Part shown: positions 30,670 through 42,200 of the stretch, in pieces
How the letters are laid out: each line of letters opens with the position of its first letter
Numbering within the stretch: the stretch's first letter is position 1
Origin: Neodontobutis hainanensis
Lineage: Eukaryota; Chordata; Actinopteri; Gobiiformes; Odontobutidae
NCBI GenBank assembly: GCA_024349245.1
Contig: JALDNG010000024.1
Coordinates: 8,600,501-8,664,500, forward strand
Direction: 5' to 3'
DNA: 64,000 bases
The notes under the pieces: generated by a model
Told to the model about the DNA's origin: nothing
Seen by the model: only the letters and a program-made list of their open reading frames with translations
Databases searched by the model: none
Translations under genes and position numbers: made by a program

Positions 30670-33600
30670 TGCACGCAAACAACAAGCTGAAATCAGCCTT
30701 CAACACAATTTTGGAATTTGAAGAGAGCGAGTTGAAGAGGTCTGCCAGCGTGCATTGTTGACCCAAATAGCCAGAAAACCCAGGCGCCCCATCACTGTTG
30801 GCAAAAGAAGGCAGGAGAAGGAAGAAAGTGGGTGATACAAATCCAGAACTGCTACAATTCTTTGTAGATTTGAGTTTTAGAAGCATTTTAAGACATGGAT
30901 AGGTGAGTGTGAGGTGAGCAAAAAATATTGTCTGAAAGCTGATATGAGTTTCCAACTTACTTTTATGTTTTAACGTATTATTGGGTCAGGTGTTTTCCTT
31001 AGAAGCTTTTTCTTAAGCTTTCTATATTGTCCCAAAAAATGAGACCAGAATCTGAAATGATAATTGCCAAAAATGATTGTACACAAATTACTTTTTTATA
31101 TTGTGCTTTTGCCAGCAGTGTACAAAAGCCACAAGATAACACCATAAATTAGAGCTGGAGTGAAACATACGTATATTAGAACTGCAATCATGAGCAGAAA
31201 AGTGTTTTACATTCCCATCACAAAACAAATAGTAAGGTTAAGAAGCAGTGTTGAGTTAATGTGTCTGGCTTCATTTGTTTGCGCAGAATGTTAGAGTGCC
31301 TTGGTGTGTACACATTGCTGACCCTTGAGCCTAAAGATCTCATCGAGTGTGTGTAAACCAGAGACACGCCTCACACACCTATAGCTAAAGCCGGGCTGTC
31401 ACGTGCTGTTTGACCTTTCAGATTATCAGGTTTTCTTCCTCAGTGTTAACCAAAAGCATGTTATTAATGGTGGCTAAGTTACTAGTAAAATCAGGAAATC
31501 GCCACAACAGACATGTCTCTATTTACTCTAGTCATATCAAAGTCATCTCCGGAATTCATTCTCATTTTTTAAGAGCAGCAATAAAGGAATCCACACAGGG
31601 AAGGCTTGCACCAGTTTTTCTTGTACTCTCATCTGCTTTTGTTTCCCATGTTTGCTCTAGATTTGAGTAGTTCTACAGGAGTGGGAGCTGTGTCTGTCCA
31701 CACCCTACTGGCAACCTCTGTTTGAGATCTGGGACGATGCCACCAGTGGTAAAAAGGGGAGGGGGAGTAAACTAGTCTTTTGGGTGTGTCCCTTTCACCT
31801 GTTGAGTCACGCTGTCAGTTTTTGCTGTCTCTGCAGATATTACTAAAGATTCAGAGACGTCGCTGCATGAAAACAACGTATGTGTATGTGTGTGTATGTG
31901 ACAAAGACTTTCTGCTGAGCCCATCTGTTGGCACTTATTTCAACACTACACACATTCATGCACATCCATAGGCCTGGCCAGTGGCTCTGTAGCAGGTGAG
32001 AAGCCATTGAGCATGTCCTGGCACTAGCCGTTTTACTCTTTTCTGTTTAGTGTTGCATTGTTACTGGGTGTGAATGTGTTGGGGCTCATTGTAGTGATGC
32101 CTTCATCTCTATAAAAGATGGTCATTGTGAAAGAACCTTTTTGTAAGATGCGCTTGAAAGGGGAGTAAAGATGCTACAGGACATAAAGTGTCATTCTCTT
32201 CTCACAACGTGCTGTTGATACATATTTATAAAGCTCTTTTCACTTTTTTCTTGAGTTTCTTTGATTAAATATTTGTTGCATCACCAAAAGCAAGCTTTTC
32301 TACAGATGCTTAATCAAAGATGCTTAATCTCGTAAAACCACAGAGACACTCAGTTGGTGGACTTGAACATGAAACTGAAACCTGTTCAGCAGGGGTCTAT
32401 TGAAACCTTTGCTAAAACACATGGCTTTGTAGGAATTAGAGGAACAGATGCAATATTTCCAACAGTCACTCACATGGCAGAGGGCAGGTGACCGAGAATG
32501 TGGATGTATGGGTAAAAGAGTTGTGTGACTCATCCCACGTGGGAGTAGATTCAGCTGTGGTAAAGCACTTTAAAAGAAGCTTTTTTGTTAATTCAGCCCT
32601 GTGGACATTTTGAATTGCCCAAACTGGAATGGGATCAGCTTTGAAGAGAGAAGTGAGTGTGTGAATTGACCCCGACTCAGTGTGTCGCTTGGTAAAAGCT
32701 GGGCGTACAGCTCAAGCCTAAGGGAGTTACGGCTGCTGCACGGCGCATGAGTAGCAGCCATGGGGAAAGCACACTGTCAGTCCTGTGATAGCCGTATGAG
32801 ATTCCACATGCTCTGATGAGTAATTCCTCCCTCCTTCTCCATCGACATGTGGTTCACGGCCCTGAGTCATCATCCACACTTTCCCTCACTGCCTCTCCCC
32901 TTGTCTCTCTGTCTGTCTGTCTTTCCCAGTCAAGAAGATCCATCCTTCCTCAGCAGTGGCCATCCCACAGGGAAACTCGACTGACTAGCCTTGCTTCGAT
33001 GACTCATTCACCGACATTGAGAGCTCCGATCCACACCGCCCGTTCTCCACTCATGACAGCCTACCACACCACACCCAAGCACGGATCGTGGTCATCCAGG
33101 GCCTGTTACTATCGCTCTTTAACCCGTCTCCTGTTATATTTCCCGTACCAGCCCATCTTCTCCACTCTGCTTGCATCTGCTGTCTTGTCAGGGCGTCTCA
33201 TTGTTTACGTGTCTTAATACTCCCATCTGCCAGCCTGTATTTCCACCAGCCTGTACTGTATATCTTAGTGCTGCTCAGTGAGTTTGTTTGGGTCTACCCT
33301 TGCTTTGCTCCCCGTCCTGTCTGTCAGTCTACTCGCCTATCTTCCACTCTGGCTCTTGTGTTTCAGCATGTCCCTTGGCGCACTATTGCAAAGTCAAAAC
33401 AGCAAAGGACACAAAACATCAACTCCCCTGTCTGCATGCTAAACTGCAGAGGTTTGAACAGATTTCTAATCATGCATTTGCTCTTAGGAAAGACAAAAAT
33501 AGGTGGTATCAGTAAGTACATGCCTGTTCAGTAATAGCAGATGAATATTTTCATTAGTGAGAAATCTCTGAATGAAACCTGTGTGAACAATGCATTTAAC

Positions 33601-33682
33601 TGACTCATGCTCTGGGCCCGCAGTACGACAGGTTGTTGCCAGTCCTTATATGAACTGTCTGTTGAACAGTAGATTTGTTGAC

Positions 33683-33770
33683 CATTGCAAGAGCAATAAG
33701 GATTTTTAGGGGCATTATGACTGGGTTAATAAAACACAGCTGCCCCTAAAAGTCCCTCACTTTTCTTGCT
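33683..33770 (-). ncRNA. miR-365 precursor hairpin
   Basis: The complement of 33696-33717 is an exact 22-nt match to the conserved vertebrate miR-365-3p, with 5' end TAATGCCCC. The opposite arm (33757-33736, minus strand, AGGGACTTTTAGGGGCAGCT...) is its paired 5p strand. The loop and the flanking GCAAGA-type stem also resemble vertebrate mir-365b. miR-365 is usually co-transcribed with miR-193. Here miR-193 lies 2.1 kb upstream on the same strand, in the same 193-to-365 order as both human clusters. The mature ends are inferred from homology. Confidence 0.97.
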
Positions 33771-35869
33771 GCCTTTTCGTTCTCTCTCTCCCTCCCTTTC
33801 TTAACTTTGTTTCATTCCAAACTTTTGAGATCAATCTACACAAGTTTTCTGGCTGCTCAAGTGCGACTGGTTGCATAGCTTTGGTATCTGTTCAATGAAA
33901 TGCAACAACCTCGAGTGACCAGAGCGTCTGGTGTTTGCCCTTTTAAGAGAGACCTGGGTCATACATTACACAAAAAGCTAGTGTGTGATCCAGTATTTAT
34001 GAATTGTATATTTATAATAGCAACGTTTTATTGGGATTTGCAGTGACATTTTAAAAGAGGTTAAATAAGTTCAGAGCAGAATTTCCGAGAAAGAGGCCTC
34101 GCGGTTCATTAAAAGTTGAGCATTTACAGAAACATGCTCGAAAACTTTACCTTACCATTATTTCTTATATGACGCCACATCTCCTATGACGCTCTTGCTA
34201 AGTAAAAAACAAAAGGGAGCTCTTTTAAATATTGTTTTAGCCCCCCAACGACAGAATTAGATGTCACAGTGGCAAGAAAGATGAAAGCACTGGGTAGATA
34301 AGTCTGATCGGACATTTTAAACAATATGAAATGCCACTGAGAAGAGCTTGGCAGGCTTTAGCAGCCAGCACTGTTTAATATCTCAGCTTTAATCAGCACA
34401 CTTGGTGAGTATCCCAGATCTGTGTGTAGCCATGCTGCTTATTCAAACCAGGCTCCTTCCACCAAGCCTCCCTTACTCGGTCCTCAGCGCTCGTACTTGC
34501 TCCTACTGGCTCAGTTTCTGCTACAACATAAATGGAGGGCTTTTATCTGGGTTCTGCGATGTGTAATTGCACAGTACTGGGCCATGTCTGAGTAATCAAA
34601 AGGGCACTAAATAAACCACTTCCATTTAATCCCTATGTCTGACTATGTTACCTATAACGAGTTAGATTATTGTTTTGTACATTTCATTAGCCTGACTACA
34701 GAAAGTTGATTTAGCATCACTTTTCTGTGGTTTCATGATGCTGCCACTTAGACATGAGTAATAGCTCATAAAAAAATTAAATTAAATAAAAAACACAATG
34801 ACCTGTGACAGTTTTGCAACACTTACGACTACAGAGCCACAGTGAACAACTTTAACATTAGTTTGACATCATTTACAAAAGTGGTCTTACGCAGGTTTTA
34901 ATAATCGTTGGGGTCTTGTGTTTTTAAAATAAAAATCCCATGCTTCAGCGAATGTCTTACCTATGTGTCACTTGTAGCATGGAGATGCCACCACAGCCCT
35001 CAGCTCTATTAATTACATAAAGCATCTTGTGTCAGGATGCTAAATTCATTAGCGAGGTATGTTCGGCATGCTAGGGTCAAGACAGATATAGAAACGGCTC
35101 TCCAAAACAAGTCCTTCCTCACTTAGCACACTTGTTTCAAATAATAGTCATCAGCAAAGAAAATAAGGTTTGTTTTGGGGATTTATTTTATACCATTTCT
35201 GCTGTAAGCAAAGTCACACATTAGGTGTAATGGAAAGAATATTTTATATATCACTAAGGTTAACCTAGGTTTAACTTTTAGTTCTTTGTTTTCATTTTGG
35301 CCTAGTTTCTGAGATTGCCCAAAGAAAACCATGGAATAGATTTGTTTTGGAAAACGATCTATCTGGAAGCATACAACAGAATGAGGCCGGCCGACAAATG
35401 TGCAACAAAATTCTCAAGAAAAACCTGGCATGTTCAAGTTTGTCACTGTTCGTATCTGACAAAACCTGTACTGATTTCTCCCTCGAAACCTGTCTTTCAC
35501 AAGACTACTGACCCGGTGACTTAGTCATTGTATTAAGTGAGAATAGTGAGCAGTAGGCATACTAAAGCATTATCGCCATAAAGTGAATTTTACATTTCAT
35601 TTCAAGCCACTTTTTTTTTAACCAGTTCTTGTGCGTTATTCAAATAATGAATACAGACATAAATCCAAACAGTTAAAACTGATGCTGTCAGTAGTTACAC
35701 TAATTCTAGGTAGGTTTAAGATGGATCTTAAAAGTACTGGTAAATTCTACTGTTCTACAGGCTTTTCTCATTAATCACGTTTAGTTTTTTGGTGACACAC
35801 TTACTGTGTGCCCTGTTTCTGTTGGTTTAAATTTTAATTCACTGCCCAGGAATATGAACTGAGGGCTCA
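33771..35869 (-). other. Spacer between miR-365 and miR-193
   Basis: No open frame of note. Because both hairpins lie on the same strand only 2.1 kb apart, this segment is probably part of their common primary transcript. That is inference from the family. Confidence 0.5.
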
Positions 35870-35950
35870 CATGGGCCAGAAACTGGGACTTTGTAGGCCA
35901 GTTGAATAAATGAACTCACCTTGCCCGCAAAGACCCAATCTCGGACACAC
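35870..35950 (-). ncRNA. miR-193 precursor hairpin
   Basis: The complement of 35882-35903 is an exact 22-nt match to conserved miR-193a-3p, with 5' end AACTGGCC. The 5p arm at 35937-35916 (minus strand, TGGGTCTTTGCGGGCAAGGT...) pairs with it and differs from human miR-193a-5p at two bases. Between them is a short loop. The 3p seed is ACTGGCC, that of the miR-193a/b family. The centre GGCCTAC (not GGCCCTC) of the 3p strand points to the 193a type. Together with miR-365 it forms the 193/365 cluster known from human chromosomes 16 and 17. Confidence 0.97.
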
Positions 35951-36699
35951 ACCTTCACATTCCCCTTGGACAATAGGTAAAATCCATACTTTACATCAAG
36001 ATTATTTTCATTCAAAAAAGGAACCGGGTGATTCTTGGATTTTAAGTTGATACATACCCAATGCTCTGTTGCTTGAGGAGATTCTGCCTAATTGTGTTAC
36101 CTGTGTGTGGCAGGTGTCAGCATCCTGTAGCCACGGGGACTCTGTGTAGAGACAGGCCGTCTGTCTGCAGATATACTGGAAGTTGAACTTCTTCAGCGTC
36201 CATCCATGACCACAGTTGTCGCCACCGCTGCATCGTCTGGGTAATATCTGATCACCTGGTGTTGCAAACATCCCTAATTGAGCAAGATTATCCTCTTTTG
36301 TGGGTGGAGAGTGGAAAATTATTGTCTTTTGAAATAAATGCCCCTTGGTTCTTATTTGTTCAAGGAGAAACAACACGCAGACGCAACTGTCTCGTCTTTT
36401 CCAGTCTGCCCCCTCCCATTCCCCCCGAGAGATCCCCAGTGCGCACCCAGTACCAACCAGCCACTTCCAGTATCCATTCTGGAGCAAGAGATTCGGGACA
36501 GGAGCTGCCTGCCGTGGTATTATGAGCAGGATATTCCCAAACAGCTGGAAGGAGCTGATATATGGTGCTGCGCCCTCGTGCTGGGCCCTCCCCAAAATGG
36601 ACCGGTAACCTGGTTATTTTCAGCATGTCACTGGCTCGTCTCCAGTTCCGTCGGACAGGGCCCCACAGACGATTACAGAAAAGAGAACTTAATATCGAT

Positions 36700-37060
36700 C
36701 AAGAGGAGTAATGTCCGAGCCATGTGTGTAACCTGCACACATTCCTGCGGTGTGTTGGCTCGGCGGTCAGCGCGAGGCGTCCACAAACCACACTTTATCC
36801 AAACTGAGCACGTCTTCCGTGGCTCTGCGTGGCTCGTCTGCCGCGCTCTCAAGGTGTTCCCCTCTTTTATCGATGCTGCTTAGGGGGGCTATGTACATCC
36901 CAGGTTTATCACACACACACCTCTCTCCTTGTGCAGCAACATGTTAGTGTGCTGCGGCCCCTGGCGGCAGCGACGCGTAATGACGCTTCACAACTTTGTG
37001 TTTAACACTTTGTGGGGTCACGCTCCACTGAGATTCCGCGACTCGTGGCTGTCAGCTGCT
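36700..37060. promoter_or_regulatory. CpG-dense patch, candidate promoter
   Basis: CpG dinucleotides are dense here (for example GGCTCGGCGGTCAGCGCGAG near 36760, and GCAGCGACGCG near 36968) while the surrounding tens of kilobases are CpG-poor. The patch lies about 0.8 kb upstream of miR-193 on the minus strand and about 1 kb upstream of the small plus-strand gene at 37.97 kb. It could therefore serve one or both. No TATA box or mapped start can be seen. Confidence 0.45.
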
Positions 37061-37972
37061 TTGTTTTTAACAAGAACATTTCATAACAATAGTACTTTCA
37101 CAATAAATGCTCACCATTTTAAAAACGCGAGGAAGAATAGAACAACCATCAAATGCCCAATTATCCAGTCCATATTCAACAGTCTTCCAGTCCATGCTCC
37201 AGAAGTTTACATCTGTTTTTGGACAAACTCTTGTTTAATATTACCTTGACACAGAATTATTTTATGCTGAAAGGTTTGCCCGGAAAGCGTGTGTTGTTCT
37301 AGTGACATCAGGACGCCCACAGCAATGTCCGACTTGGTGCCTTTCAGGAACGTCCCGTCTTCTAACAAGCGAGGCATTCTGTTACCTGACCCACAGTGGG
37401 GCTGATGTTGATCATCATTTACTTCTTTACATTAGGGTCTCATGCGTTGGTAAGTTTCAGATCTGTTGATCTTTTAACACCTGCAGGCTTGTTGGTTTTT
37501 TATTCAAGTTCCGTGGTTCTGCCTTTTAACATTTCCCTTACTCAAAAAGACATGGTCAAGACATTTGATGAGTTGTGTATGAATTCATTTAGTGCCATGA
37601 CGCCAGACTTGAGTGCAGAGGATACAAACAGAGCAGCTGTAGGAGCTCAATGCCTGCTGCCAGCTAGGCCTGCTGGTTATGTACACAGGCACTTATCTTT
37701 ATACAACTGACTGTGGAAATAGCCTACTTACTTTGTCACAAATCTGTTACAAACACAAAGTAATCTAGAGCAGGACATCCCAAGTTTAGATTACTAAATT
37801 AGGTATATACTGAAGTAGGCTTATACAGAAATTAACACCAATTCAAATATTACAGATTCCGGTTGTGATATATAAAAAGGATTATTTCAATAACACTTTT
37901 CCTCCTCTCTCAGAGCAGTGGGACCAATAAGCAGCGAATGCAGCCAGGACCAGGCTGCATACATCTTTCTAA

Positions 37973-38182
37973 ATGGTCTCTCCCACCATAAAAGCAGTGG
38001 TGGATGCTGTGTGGGTAGTGTGGAGCATTGGAGCCTCCATCTATGACTACATCCACACCAACGCCATGGAGGAGCGTATCCACACCCTGGAAACCGTCAT
38101 CTCCATACACCAGTGTGTGATCGGGCTGCTGTCCGCCGGCGTGTTTGCTCTCTTCACTTACATCCTCCTCAAGAAGATCTGA
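37973..38182 (+). CDS. Small protein with two hydrophobic segments, unknown function
   Basis: The 69-codon frame opens MVSPTIKAVVDAVWVVWSIG and ends ILLKKI. It has two hydrophobic stretches (about residues 8-27 and 47-66) separated by a polar link rich in His, Glu, Arg and Thr, so a hairpin membrane protein is plausible. Third codon positions are strongly G/C in otherwise AT-rich DNA, which favours a real gene. A good splice acceptor (pyrimidine tract plus CAG ending at 37913) precedes it, so the frame probably lies in a second exon. A GTAAGT donor at 37450 could end a non-coding first exon. The C-terminal lysines do not form a canonical KKXX signal. I do not recognise the family. A tRNA-derived SINE follows directly. 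Confidence 0.7.
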   Translation: MVSPTIKAVVDAVWVVWSIGASIYDYIHTNAMEERIHTLETVISIHQCVIGLLSAGVFALFTYILLKKI

Positions 38183-38296
38183 CAAGGCCATGATCACATC
38201 ACATTGAAGAAATATGGTATTAAGAGTAGAACCATGTAAAACACAAGTGCCATTTTCTCCTTCACTAGTAGCTGATCTATAACTTATTAAATTTAA

Positions 38297-38499
38297 CATG
38301 TATTCATTCAGCTGACGCTTTTATCCAAAGCAACTTACTTGTTCTACAGTAATTGTCAGTGTTACAGCCCCTGGAGGCAAGGTGGGTTATGTGTCTTGCC
38401 CAAGGACACAACTACAGTATGAACTGTGAGGAGAGTGAGAATCAAACTGCCCACCTTCCAGTTGAAGGACAACCGCTCTACCCACTGAGCTACTGCCGC
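38297..38499 (-). mobile_element. tRNA-derived SINE
   Basis: Read on the minus strand, the element starts at about 38499 with TAGCTCAGTGGGTAGAGCGG (RNA polymerase III A box, 38492-38473) and a GTTTGATTC B box. It continues with TGTGTCCTTGGGCAAGACAC and ends with GCTTTGGATAAAAGCGTCAG, a tail seen in many teleost SINEs. It is close to full length and sits just past the small gene at 37.97 kb, possibly in its 3' UTR. Confidence 0.85.
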
Positions 38500-38998
38500 T
38501 TTGTCTTTTTATCCACACGCTAATAGATATATCATGCTATAAAGATAAAAATGTGTCAAACAGTTTGACTGCTTCAAAGATTTATACTTTATTTGGGCTA
38601 CTGACACGCTAGAGTAATGTCTTCTTCTAGATGTCTTTAAAATATTTTAAAGGCTGTGTATATTCTCTCAGAATGAAAGCATAGAGAAGTGCGTTTAAAA
38701 GCAAATGTTTAAAATCTAATTATTTGTTTAGTTTCTTTGCAGTTTATGTATGTAATGAAGAAGGCAAAGACGCTTTTGCTTCAAGAATTTTTGTAAAGGT
38801 CAACAAAGAGATGCATATTGAAAAACAAATTAGACGAATAGGAAATGATCAGGTGAGTTTCTACCTCGTACCTGTGGAGATACAGACTTGGTAGATGACA
38901 TTCTAACTTGTGCTTTATGTATAATTGTCTACAAAATGCTTAAAAACAAATGGATATTTTACTGGAATCACAAAATGCAAGGATCCAGAGTGAATTCA

Positions 38999-39004
38999 TT
39001 TATT
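38999..39004 (-). terminator. Likely utp6 poly(A) signal
   Basis: AATAAA on the minus strand, about 250 nt past the utp6 stop codon. It is the nearest canonical hexamer. Confidence 0.5.
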
Positions 39005-39250
39005 AATGAAAACCTGAATGTTTGTCCTCAAACATAATAAAAGCTGACTAACTGAATTCCTTTACTGTGGCATTTACTTCAACACAAACAGCAATATAAA
39101 AATGGAAGATGTAAAGCAACTGTAAATTACAAATGCTAAATAGCTAAAGGCATTTAAGGGAATTTATGGGTAACTTCAACACCAGGAACAAGATGAACCT
39201 TTTGTCCCAACTGGGTTAGATGTAATTTTGTAATGTTACTGACACTGGGC

Positions 39251-42200
39251 TCACAAGTGTCCAGTCTGAAGTAGAGTGTACTTTGAGGTGAACCTTTCCA
39301 CACTCTCCCCCTCCAGAAACTTCATAGCTCTCCAGTGGATCTTTCCACAGTTCTCAGGCTGCCCCAGTGGTCCCAGTTCCTCCTGAAGGTATTGTAGCCA
39401 AAGGTCTTTAAAAAAAAAAAAAAAAAAAAAAATCAGAAAAAAGCATAATCGTAAATGCAAATTTTGATGCAAAAATAAAAAGACCCTCAATTACAAAATA
39501 ACCAATTCACTTTTGGATTTTGCTCTACTAAAAAGTTGACATAGTCCTTCTGCATGTAATTTTGGTCATCAGTACATTTACATATTATGACTTCTCACCA
39601 TCATCTGAGGTGCCGAACTCCTGCAGGGCTCTCTCATAGTAGTCTCTTAAATTGTTTATTTTTGGAGTCTCCTGGACAGAAAAAAAAACACGGTCTCAAC
39701 TTTCAGGCTAAACAAATAAAAACCAACTGGTCTTCTCACCACAAAATAACTTAAACGTAATCATGTGTTGTGCGGCAAATTAATTTGCACTTACTTGTTG
39801 CTTCTCAATCTGAATCATCCTGGTGAAGAAAGATTTAGACAAGGGACGGATTTCTTGTAAACTACAAAAAAAAAAAAAAAGTAAATTTTTTGTCCAAACC
39901 AAACAGGATTTAGGCATCAAGTGTGTATTTTTTTGTGTGGAACATAAAAATAACAAAACTTTTTCACCATGTAAAGGTATTTTTGGCTTTTTTGTAGCCA
40001 CCAATAGAATACGACCAATCAAGGTAGCACTCCTTCATTTCCATGGCAACAGCCGGCACTGCAGACAGCAGACCTCTCTGGGAACAAACAAGCAAACAAT
40101 GTGTCTGTCTAGCTTTCTTATTCAGGTCTAAAACACTCAACAGATAAATATATATTATTCTATATTTAACCAGGTAAGTCAATTGAGAACTAATTCTCAT
40201 TTATAATGACAACCTGGCCCCTTGTGTGAGGGGGAGAGGGAAAAAGAAAATAATAATCTGGGCTATTACCTTGAAAACGGCCTCTGTCTCCTCAGCACTC
40301 TGGCTGACCACACTCCACTTAACCTGCAGCTGCCACAAAGGCAGACTCTCCTGTTCAAACAGAAGCAAGAAGGCTTGACTATATTTTAAAAAATAAATAA
40401 ATAAAAATCTGTAACTTGTATTTTGTTTTTTATTTTTCCTGTTGATTACCCACATTTTCAATTTCTTTAGGAGACAACAGCAGTCCTATGTTATTATTTT
40501 TAATGTTAACAGGAATTCATTTCTACTTTACCTAGTGGTCACAACTTACACCTGATGGCTAGCCTTAATTTCTGTCTATAAACACAAAGAAAGGTGCAGA
40601 GGATAATGAAATCTAGACTAATTGGGTCAAGGAGCTGGCCCACTTCTGCAGTACATGTCTACATTCCCTGAGGACAACACTGCTACTGTAAAAGAGTACA
40701 CCAATTATAGTTTGAACATAGACACAAAATACAGAATGTGTACCTTGGGGTTAACTTTTGAGAGTGCATCCTGGAAAAGCTTGCCCACATTTTCACTCCC
40801 GAGCTGCATTAGTGTCTGGAGACTCAAGCTCCAAACTGACACGGATTGGCTGTACCTTTGTGTTGCTGCCATGGCAACACTGGCCGCTCCCTCTGCATCT
40901 TCAGTTGAAAAAAGTATCTGCAGCTGGTCAGAGAAAGAACGTCTGGATAAAAAGTCTTATGCAAATACTTATTTTCTTACAAGAATGTAGTATTTTTTCC
41001 AGTTTAGTTGACACAGATGAGTAAAGAACAAAACATAATGCTTTTACATACCCAGTTTTTGTAGTACTTTTCTTTAAGCAATTCAGAATTATGGGCACGC
41101 TGCAGCACCCCCAGGAACCTCTCCTGCCTCTGTACGATAAATAAAAACAGCCACCTGTAAAAGCACTCAAGCCACTTTTACATATTCACATTTTTTTCCC
41201 ACTTGTATCAAGTGCTGCTTCAATGATAGTGTACCTATTAGCCCACGTTAACCACAAAAAAAAAATAAGCATGTTAAAGCCATTGACACATTAAGCACAG
41301 AAGTTTAAACTAGTAACCCCGCAAACAGTCATCAAAAAAGTGCCCTTCTTGAATCATGTGTTCTAAAGTTAAACATATTGTGTTGGGAATGTGAGCCACT
41401 GAAGCATCATTTATAATTGCACAAAAAAATTGTGTAATTTAAACTTCTAGTATCCCATTTTACAATGTACTGTATGTAAATATGTATGTGATGTCAACGG
41501 TCACATTTTAGTTTTAACTCACCTTTTCCTTCAGTTCTTGGACATTGGTTTTTCTTTTATGTCTTTCTAAGCAGAAAGCAACATAGCAAGTCCACATAGG
41601 CTCTATATAAATATATTTAAAAAAAATAAATAAAATTACACAGTGCTCCATCATGTTTTAGAAGTTCTACAATAGGTTTGACATTCCTCTCTCTGTATAT
41701 ATATTAACTCCTACCAGTGTTAAGGCTCTTGACTCCTTCCTCATAGACCTGGCAGCAGCGCTCTTCTCTTTGGTTTATGTCACAGGCTCGTCCTTTGGCA
41801 GACTGAAGTTCCTCCCCTGCTCCAGGAGCATCCAACTCTCGCTTGGCCATGTAGTCCCAAGTCACACAGTCATCTGTGTAGTTTGTCTTTAAGCTATAAA
41901 CATGGGAGGAGAATGTGAGTTTTCTAAAAAGGGACAATATAAGGAAAAATCTCAATAGCTGCATTTTACTCTTGCAAAATGGTGTCCTGGAGTTCTCTGG
42001 TGAAGTCAAATATAGCTGCAATATTTAGAAGTGAGATGACAAACTCTGCGTCTGTGGAAAGCAAGACAAAGGTTAAGAACTTTGGAAAAACAGGTTTTAA
42101 GAAAATGCCCCAAACTTCCAAAGCTGTATTTAAATATATAGTATTATTATAACTATGGTAATAGAGTTCACTGAATGCCTCTTTTATTTAAAACTAAAAA

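Noticed and set aside
32816..33534. Overlapping plus-strand frames left of miR-365
   Set aside because: Ser/Leu-rich translations of pyrimidine-rich DNA without family resemblance. They lie antisense to the presumed miRNA transcript.
36008..36595. 195-codon minus-strand frame just upstream of miR-193
   Set aside because: There are no recognisable domains. The frame has low conservation character and overlaps equally long frames on the other strand. It is more likely part of the primary microRNA transcript region.
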